DNA from: Kordiimonas sp.
Lineage (GTDB): Bacteria; Pseudomonadota; Alphaproteobacteria; Sphingomonadales; Emcibacteraceae
Direction: 5' to 3'
Assembly: GCA_002700365.1 (NCBI GenBank)
Contig: PADB01000011.1
Span: 156,029-220,028, forward strand
DNA: 64,000 bases
Numbering within the stretch: the first letter of the stretch is position 1; every line of letters starts with the position of its first letter. Below the pieces are notes generated by a model. It did no database searches, had not been told where the DNA came from, and saw nothing but the letters and a program-made list of their open reading frames with translations. Both the position numbers and the translations under genes were made by a program. Positions 59,036 to 64,000 of this stretch are shown in pieces.

Positions 59036-60026
59036 TTATGGTTGTGATGGCTGTGGATGTTGAACAACTTCTTTCCAGGCCTTCATACGATCGAACAACG
59101 TGTATTTATAAGTCTTCGTATATTTGATTGCTTTTTCACGCAACGCTTGCGGGATTGGGACTTTTATAAAGTGTTTCTCTTCCACCTTATATCCCCCCTT
59201 CCCAAAGTCGGGCGCGCCCATCTTCTTCACCCAGAACATAGGTTCCCCCCCCCCCACGTAGAATATTCAATATGGCTTTACCACAACCCATTGATATTTC
59301 AAAATAATCCAGGTCACGATAAACATAACCATGATAATTTTTCAGAAAAGCCGTCAGCAGTGAACCGCCCTTCTTTTTATTTGGGGTATGCGCCTGCCCA
59401 GCCAAGAAAACGGTTTGGGTAGAAATATAAATTTCCCCATCAGGCTTACGGTAATGTCGATTGGCAGCTCTTAATTTATAATCTTTAGGATGCTCTTCAA
59501 AATCCTTCACCTTCCTGGGCGTAAGAATTGGGCTTCCTAAATCGTGCAAATTCCCAACCTTAAAGAAGGCATGGTAGGACTTCTTATCTTCCAGAAAGTG
59601 CCCCTGCCCCTTATTAATGAGGAACTGGAATTTACAACCATGGCCGGTCTTCATCTGGAAAGACATCAGGTCAACGTTATCCGCCATATCAGCAACATGA
59701 CTATGGGGATATCCATGCCGGTCAGCAAATTCACGTGAATAAACCACAAAATAGATATTATAAATTGGTTGACGCACCTGCACCCGCAGCACTTCATCAT
59801 GAATCAAACCTAATGTGCGGGCCTCAGAGCGATTTGTCCAAAGTTCTCCCGTAAACTCAGAATTCTCATCGACATATTCATACAAACCATCCTTATCACG
59901 TTCAGTAATATTAAACTTCTTCTCGTAATTTGTGCGTGTATCTTTCTCTTCTTTTTCCTCAGCATTACAGGCCGACACCAGAAGAAGAGCCCATCCCACA
60001 CATATAACACGGATTAGAATACGCAT
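59036..60026 (-). pseudogene. Lipoprotein with poly-G tract, frame broken
   Basis: In the present sequence translation from ATG 60026 ends at 59187 (279 aa) after a run of 11 G (59245-59255). A shift of minus one (10 G) or plus two (13 G) joins residues 1-257 to the frame that continues to 59036 with coding-like EPMFWVKKMGAPDFGKGG and ends PQPSQP, giving about 329 aa. Lipobox LVSAC at residues 16-20, so surface or periplasmic anchoring is likely. Unknown family. Starts as TAATG with the upstream truncated HlyC gene. Phase variation or a sequencing error in the homopolymer are both possible. Confidence 0.7.
59245..59255 (-). repeat. Eleven-base homopolymer (G on the coding strand)
   Basis: C on the plus strand, G on the coding strand, inside the lipoprotein reading frame. 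Lengths of 10 or 13 would restore the long frame; 11 leaves it off. Confidence 0.9.
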
Positions 60027-60259
60027 TAGCCAACTAACTCCATAACCTTGCGCTCACCTGTTTTGGTATCCGTTTGGTGGAATTTAAATTTTTTGCCCTT
60101 GAAGGGCCCCTGGATCAGGTCGGCCAGCATCTGGTCCGCCAGTTTATTTTCCGCCGTATGGAACGGCGCGATCAGGTCCACCAGCCACAGCTTGCCACCG
60201 GCCTCACTGGTGACACCGTCTCTCATAGAATCCAGCTCCGCCTGAAAAAGTTCAGTCAT
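60026..60259 (-). pseudogene. Truncated HlyC-like acyltransferase copy
   Basis: 77 residues. From GVTSEAGGKLWLVDLIAPFH to the end it is nearly the same as the C-terminal 63 residues of the full-length gene at 61771-62352, but it lacks the N-terminal half with the catalytic His. Its first 14 residues (MTELFQAELDSMRD) have no counterpart. A transposase-end repeat lies seven bases upstream of the start, at the likely breakpoint. It ends TAATG into the lipoprotein gene, as the full copy does into its neighbour. Confidence 0.8.
60036..60221 (-). repeat. HlyC 3' region, copy 2 of a direct duplication
   Basis: 186 bases collinear with 61781-61966, no gaps, about 21 mismatches by hand count. Direct orientation, 1.7 kb apart, so it could recombine out the SUMF1-like gene and most of the unknown gene. 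Confidence 0.8.
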
Positions 60260-60265
60260 TGAAAA

Positions 60266-60297
60266 CCCCCTTAATTATATACTGTCCCCGGATTTCC
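60266..60297 (-). repeat. Transposase-end repeat, internal copy
   Basis: Same 32 bases as 58948-58979. It contributes the last residues (NPGTVYN) and the stop codon of the 60271-60843 gene and lies directly upstream of the truncated HlyC copy. Confidence 0.8.
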
Positions 60298-60843
60298 ATA
60301 CCCCACTTGGTGATTTCCACGATCATCTACATTTAAGTTAGCGTGAAACTGCTCTTCTAACTTTTGTACAACCGTAACCTCTGCCGTAATTTCAGCTTCC
60401 AACGCAGCCCTATAAGGTGCAGGCAGCCCTCCTAGGTCAAATTCATCTGAAAGCTGTAATGACACCCCACCTTTAAATGTACCTACGGCAGCACGCTTAG
60501 CATTTACAACACGCCCCTGGCCATTAGTCTTAATTAACTCAGCCCCGCCTGCTGTCACATCCAAGATCGGTAAAAACAAATAATTCGGTGCACGCGTCTT
60601 GTGCTCACCCTCCCCCTTTGTAGCTTTTAATAAACTCTTCCCGCCAAAACGAGTATTAATGGCACCAAAACCCGTCTCATAAGAGCCATCATCGTTCTCA
60701 AAGTCGACCAGCTGAAAGCCAAGCATATCAGATGCAACTTCCCCCAGAACAGGCATGTCCACATCTCTATACCTAAGACCATAATCGTGAACCCTCACTT
60801 GGTCTCTTTGGAAAACGAATTCCTGCTCAGTGTTTTCTGACAT
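60271..60843 (-). CDS. Unknown soluble protein, 3' end supplied by repeat
   Basis: 190 residues from ATG 60843 (GGGGGA eight bases upstream; an in-frame TTG at 60858 is the alternative). No signal peptide or membrane span. Beta-rich pattern with YGLRYRDVDMPVLGEV, GFGAINTRFGGKSLLKATKG and GTFKGGVSLQLSDEFDLGGL. Not recognised. The C-terminal six or seven residues and stop codon come from a transposase-end repeat, so the natural end has probably been lost. Several Gly-Lys segments might be acylation targets for the HlyC-like enzyme; this is speculation. Confidence 0.6.
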   Translation of the reverse strand: MSENTEQEFVFQRDQVRVHDYGLRYRDVDMPVLGEVASDMLGFQLVDFENDDGSYETGFGAINTRFGGKSLLKATKGEGEHKTRAPNYLFLPILDVTAGGAELIKTNGQGRVVNAKRAAVGTFKGGVSLQLSDEFDLGGLPAPYRAALEAEITAEVTVVQKLEEQFHANLNVDDRGNHQVGYGNPGTVYN

Positions 60844-60865
60844 TTTTTCTTCCCCCAACGCGTAC

Positions 60866-61771
60866 TTATTGAATTTCTGCTACGACTCTAAAACCTAAGA
60901 AATTTTTCCTAAAATCCGTGGCATTAATTTTGATATCACTAACAACCATAAAGCTAAGTTGTGCATCAAAGTCCCCCCCCCTAATCATTCTCATGCCATT
61001 AAATTGCGCATAACGACCATCCCTAAACAGGACGCACTCCTTATTAGGTTCATATGGACTTCCACCAGAGGGAATATTCTGTACCGAAGTTACAACACAA
61101 TCCTGAACCCATTCCATCACCCCCCCTAACATGTCGTGCAGACCAAATGGATTAGAAGGAAAAAAACCGACATGATAGGGACGCTCAAAACGACCTGTAG
61201 TAGTATTATAACCAGGCATTCCTTGAGGATTTTGAAAGCACCCCCGACACAATACCCGACCATCTTCCATTTTATCCCCCCACCAATAGCTAGTGTGGGT
61301 TCCCGCCTTGGCAGCATACTCCCATTCCGAAGATGATGGCAGTCTATATACTCGGCCTGTCTTTTCATTCAACCAACGCACATAATTCTGGGCCATGGGC
61401 CAAGTAATACCTACCGCAGGAAGGCGAGGGTCGGCACCGAAATCTTCCATGGGATTCTCATTACACCCACCTGCCGCAACACAGTGCATATACTCACCAT
61501 AAGTAACCTCATACCTACCAATGGCGAATGCCGCTATACTCACTTTCTTAGTGGTCATAGCATATAATTGGCGTTCAATCTGACCATACTCATCATCTGT
61601 GAAATCCCTCGCGCGCTCTCGCCCATACGTAAACTCACCCGCTGGCAACACCATCATCTCAGGACATTTCTCGCAGTCCTTAAATGATGTGCCAGGAGCA
61701 TATTTCTCCCCCGCCTGGGCAAAAAGGGTCGTAGCTGCTACCACACATAAAAAAGAAATAATCGCGCGCAT
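60866..61771 (-). CDS. Exported SUMF1/FGE-fold protein
   Basis: 301 residues with a signal peptide (IISFLCVVAATTLFAQA). Body follows the formylglycine-generating-enzyme fold: MVLPAGEFTYGRERARDF, GRYEVTYGEYMHCVAAGG, VRWLNEKTGRVYRLPSSSEWEYAAKAG and NPFGLHDMLGGVMEWVQD, ending RGGDFD...NFLGFRVV. The copper-site Cys pair of true FGE is not at the usual place, so this is a fold relative rather than a sulfatase activator. Starts by TAATG with the HlyC gene. Its partner is unknown. Confidence 0.84.
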   Translation of the reverse strand: MRAIISFLCVVAATTLFAQAGEKYAPGTSFKDCEKCPEMMVLPAGEFTYGRERARDFTDDEYGQIERQLYAMTTKKVSIAAFAIGRYEVTYGEYMHCVAAGGCNENPMEDFGADPRLPAVGITWPMAQNYVRWLNEKTGRVYRLPSSSEWEYAAKAGTHTSYWWGDKMEDGRVLCRGCFQNPQGMPGYNTTTGRFERPYHVGFFPSNPFGLHDMLGGVMEWVQDCVVTSVQNIPSGGSPYEPNKECVLFRDGRYAQFNGMRMIRGGDFDAQLSFMVVSDIKINATDFRKNFLGFRVVAEIQ

Positions 61772-62352
61772 TACTCACCCAACTCCATAACCTTACGCTC
61801 ACCGGTTTGCGGGTCAGTCTGATGGAATTTGAATGTCTTGCCCTTGAAAGGCCCCTGGATCAGGTCGGCCAGCATTTGGTCCGCCAGTTTATTTTCCGTC
61901 GTATGGAACGGCGCAATCAGATCCACCAGCCACAGCTTGCCACCGGCCTCGCTGGTCACACCATCTTCCGGGTCAATCTTCATATTCACGGCCCATTCAT
62001 CCGGGCGCAGGCGACCGGCACCGGATTGCAGCTTGGCTTCTGCCTCATCACTAAGGTAAGCCCACAGCGCCAACCCCAATGGCTGATTGCCGCTGCGGAA
62101 GATACGGTATTGTTCCAGCATCAAAGCCGGCATCACCATCCATTCCAGGTCAGACAGGGCAAAATGCTTATGGGTCGGACTTTGGCTTAACAACCAGGTA
62201 ATTTCCCCCAGCATATGGCTAACGGTCAGGCCCGCGCCCTGCCCGGTTTCCGCCTTCACATCGGGCATCTTAATTTTAGGTTGAGCGTTAGCCGATTGGG
62301 CATAAAGGCCTTCGGGAATTTCTGTTTTTTTATTGTCGTTATTATCGCTCAT
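61771..62352 (-). CDS. HlyC-like toxin-activating lysine acyltransferase
   Basis: 193 residues. HlyC-type enzymes transfer fatty acyl groups from acyl-ACP to lysines of RTX toxins. Seen: LGEITWLLSQSPTHKHFALSDLEW with the catalytic His (H61, matching HlyC H23 in SPLHRNW), LALWAYLSDEAEAKL, and LWLVDLIAPF with the Asp (D144, matching HlyC D92 in FIDWIAPF). The N-terminus is about 38 residues longer than HlyC. No RTX toxin lies in the window, so the substrate is open. Ends with TAATG into the SUMF1-like gene. Confidence 0.84.
   Translation of the reverse strand: MSDNNDNKKTEIPEGLYAQSANAQPKIKMPDVKAETGQGAGLTVSHMLGEITWLLSQSPTHKHFALSDLEWMVMPALMLEQYRIFRSGNQPLGLALWAYLSDEAEAKLQSGAGRLRPDEWAVNMKIDPEDGVTSEAGGKLWLVDLIAPFHTTENKLADQMLADLIQGPFKGKTFKFHQTDPQTGERKVMELGE
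61781..61966 (-). repeat. HlyC 3' region, copy 1 of a direct duplication
   Basis: Collinear with 60036-60221, in the full-length HlyC gene. See the other copy. Confidence 0.8.
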
Positions 62353-62735
62353 AAAAGATGCCTTCCTGTATGATAAGCTCAGCCGTTGTCTAACCGTAAT
62401 GTGATGTCAGAAGGCACGGACCATCCCCCGACAGCCGCACAGATAAATGTACACCGCCATAACGCCCGCGCCTGAAAAATTGTCATGATGTTAGATTGTA
62501 AAATGGTCGAAGAAAAACCGGCCCGTATAGAAAGAAGCATCGCAAAACACGGCTGCTGCCCTGCTGCAAACTTAGCACGCAAGGGCCGCTGCCCTGTGCC
62601 ATTTCCTCCCCATTCCCCTATGGTTTTATGTGCTATCTTGCGCATAAGTTCGCTTTCCCCAAAAGCAATAACGTTATGACATATAACAGATTCTTAATCT
62701 TTTATTAACCACAAAACCCATCCCCACAGTAAAGA

Positions 62736-62783
62736 CCCCATTAATTATATACTGTACCCGGAATTCCCTGTACCCGGAATTCC
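62736..62783 (-). repeat. Right outer transposase-end repeat with 16-base tandem
   Basis: ATTAATTATATACTGTACCC is a diverged copy of the end repeat (C to A in the core), followed by two exact copies of CTGTACCCGGAATTCC (62752-62767 and 62768-62783). Confidence 0.7.
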
Positions 62784-62799
62784 GAACCATGCCGACAAC
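62783..62799 (+). repeat. Right flanking direct repeat of the accessory island
   Basis: CGAACCATGCCGACAAC, one mismatch to 58215-58231, same orientation. Confidence 0.7.
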
Positions 62800-62803
62800 G
62801 AAA

Positions 62804-62835
62804 AAGGTTCCAAGGATAAAAACCCTTGGAACCTT
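62804..62835 (-). terminator. Terminator after fghA
   Basis: 12-base perfect stem AAGGTTCCAAGG / CCTTGGAACCTT with an eight-base loop; on the minus strand the second arm runs on into TTTTTCG. It lies 72 bases past the fghA stop, outside the island repeats. Confidence 0.75.
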
Positions 62836-62906
62836 CAATATTAAGCCGTACGCCCAACAACCCCCTTAATAAGGCGGTGCTATAAAGCGGCACTGGGCGT
62901 TAACAC

Positions 62907-63746
62907 TTAAGACGCTAAATGCTCCGCATGAAAACGAAGGTGCTCTTCGATAAAACTGGCGATGAAGTAATAACTATGGTCATAGCCTTCATGTATTCTC
63001 ACATTAATTTCATGACCATGCACTTCTGCCGCCGCGGTTAGGGCTTCAGGCTTAAGCTGCTCTTCCAGAAAATCATCCGCACCGCCCTGATCGACCATTG
63101 TTGGCAGCATTGTGTCGCTGTTACGCATCAGATAGCATGTATCATATTCATTCCATGTGGACTTGTCTGTGCCCAGATATGCGCTAAACGCCTTCTTGCC
63201 CCACGGACACTGCGTCGGGTTCGTAATCGGGCTGAAGGCCGATACGGATTTATATAACGCCTGATTTTTCAGCGCGATGGTCAACGCTCCATGCCCGCCC
63301 ATTGAATGGCCCGCCACAGAACGCACAGCGGTGACCGGAAAGTTGCTTTCAATAAGTTTGGGCAGCTCATCAACAATGTAATCATACATGCGATAATGAC
63401 GGGCCCATGGCTCTTCTGTGGCGTTGAGGTAAAACCCCGCCCCCTTGCCAAGATCATAACCTTCATCATCGGCTACGTCTTCCCCCCGCGGGCTTGTATC
63501 CGGGGCCACGATGGCAATCCCCAGCTCAGCCGCCACTCTTTGCGCGCCAGCTTTTTGCATGAAATTTTCATCCGTACAGGTCAACCCTGACAGCCAGTAC
63601 AGCACAGGCACTTTCTCCCCGGCAGAAGTACAGGGCGGCAAGTAAATGGCAAAACGCATGTCACAGTCCAAAACCGCAGACCGATGTGTATACTGCTTGT
63701 GCCACCCGCCGCAGCTTTTATTCTGACTTATCTGTTCAACTGTCAT
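62907..63746 (-). CDS. fghA: S-formylglutathione hydrolase
   Basis: 279-residue esterase-D-type alpha/beta hydrolase that splits S-formylglutathione to formate and glutathione in formaldehyde detoxification. Nucleophile Ser in [15 protein letters not shown] near residue 148, the acid in [15 protein letters not shown] near 225 and the His in [20 protein letters not shown] near 259. No glutathione-dependent formaldehyde dehydrogenase is in the window. Confidence 0.95.
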   Translation of the reverse strand: MTVEQISQNKSCGGWHKQYTHRSAVLDCDMRFAIYLPPCTSAGEKVPVLYWLSGLTCTDENFMQKAGAQRVAAELGIAIVAPDTSPRGEDVADDEGYDLGKGAGFYLNATEEPWARHYRMYDYIVDELPKLIESNFPVTAVRSVAGHSMGGHGALTIALKNQALYKSVSAFSPITNPTQCPWGKKAFSAYLGTDKSTWNEYDTCYLMRNSDTMLPTMVDQGGADDFLEEQLKPEALTAAAEVHGHEINVRIHEGYDHSYYFIASFIEEHLRFHAEHLAS

Positions 63747-63920
63747 CTTACCCTCTAATCTACCCTTATCATTTACGGTATGCCTAAATGCGGGGACGAT
63801 TGTAACGGATCGGAAAGCCGCGATAAGCCCCCTATATGTAAACAGACTTTTGCCGAGCAGTCACAATGACGATATGGGCAATGTTAAGGGATGCGATGCG
63901 ATGCCTCGCGGTGCCTGCGG

Positions 63921-63947
63921 TTGAACCTACTTTTTTCGTAGGTTCAA
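63921..63947. terminator. Hairpin near the right edge
   Basis: Perfect 10-base stem TTGAACCTAC / GTAGGTTCAA with a seven-base loop TTTTTTC; probably ends a gene beyond the window. Confidence 0.5.
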
Positions 63948-63969
63948 AGCTTCCACATGCCCAGAATCA

Positions 63970-64000
63970 AAAAGGCCCACCCTTAGAGGGTAGGCCTTTT
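63970..64000. terminator. Terminator-like hairpin at the right edge
   Basis: AAAAGGCC and ACCCT pair with AGGGT and GGCCTTTT around a three-base loop, with one mismatch. It runs to the window end, so the gene it serves is not visible. Confidence 0.6.

Larger units (their letters stand above)
62353..62906. other. Intergenic region between the HlyC gene and fghA
   Basis: 554 bases. It contains the right outer transposase-end repeat (62736-62783), the right direct repeat (62783-62799) and a terminator (62804-62835). The rest (62353-62735) has no credible coding frame; two overlapping short frames there lack homology and sensible composition. Confidence 0.6.

Noticed and set aside
62379..62679. 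Two short overlapping frames in the gap right of the HlyC gene
   Set aside because: Opposite strands, low-complexity, no ribosome site or family; not convincing as genes.
1..64000. CRISPR arrays, tRNA and rRNA genes
   Set aside because: No regularly spaced repeats, no cloverleaf with TTCGA-type loop and CCA-like context, and no rRNA signature were found by eye.

Overview
The window reads as chromosome from an alphaproteobacterium with base composition near half G+C. The run ubiB-coaBC-dut-Rrf2-cysK, an Irr-type Fur regulator and the block rimP-nusA-ylxR-infB-rbfA-truB-rpsO-pnp are arrangements usual for that class. I cannot fix the genus. No rRNA, tRNA or CRISPR array was seen.

Layout. 1-4.9 kb: a plus-strand housekeeping run (ubiquinone kinase-like UbiB cut by the window edge, CoA biosynthesis, dUTPase, a sulfur-linked regulator, cysteine synthase, MoeB) closed by a terminator. 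5-8.9 kb: hydroxyacid dehydrogenase, an exported SH3 protein, Irr and an FMN oxidoreductase. 9-20.7 kb: a minus-strand translation and RNA block, then trmB and metK; metK is preceded by a perfect palindrome of the type bound by methionine-cycle repressors. 21-31.8 kb: a soluble chemotaxis receptor, a flavin reductase, and an envelope-glycan group (O-antigen-ligase-like protein, three glycosyltransferases, a flippase-like membrane protein), with a 36-residue membrane peptide absent from ordinary gene calls. It ends with a PKHD hydroxylase and a divergent exported GGE-repeat protein sharing a Fur-box-like site. 31.9-36 kb: the four-gene Anbu proteasome-like cluster. 36.2-38.5 kb: a cytosolic reductive dehalogenase with an internally duplicated cobalamin-binding fold. 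38.7-42 kb: molybdate ABC transporter plus arfB. 42-47 kb: ubiX, a GntR regulator, an ATP-grasp ligase paired with a nucleotidyltransferase, and a DEAD-box helicase. 47.8-55 kb: truncated haemoglobin, pirin, glutathionyl-hydroquinone reductase, DsbA/FrnE-like oxidoreductase, MFS carrier and SelO, a redox and stress set. 55-58 kb: paired YeeE/YedE halves (sulfur import) and arsC-acr3 (arsenate reduction and arsenite export).

58.2-62.8 kb is the accessory segment and the most interesting part. A REP-associated tyrosine transposase with imperfect inverted ends is followed by a minus-strand set of genes: an HlyC-like toxin-activating lysine acyltransferase, an exported SUMF1/FGE-fold protein, an unknown soluble protein whose stop codon lies inside a transposase-end repeat, a truncated second HlyC copy, and a lipoprotein whose reading frame is broken at a run of 11 G. 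The transposase-end sequence occurs at four places, and a 17-bp direct repeat (one mismatch) bounds the whole 4.6 kb. I infer a mobile or recombining island carrying a protein-acylation module, with a possibly phase-variable surface lipoprotein. The window ends with fghA (formaldehyde detoxification) and terminator-like hairpins.
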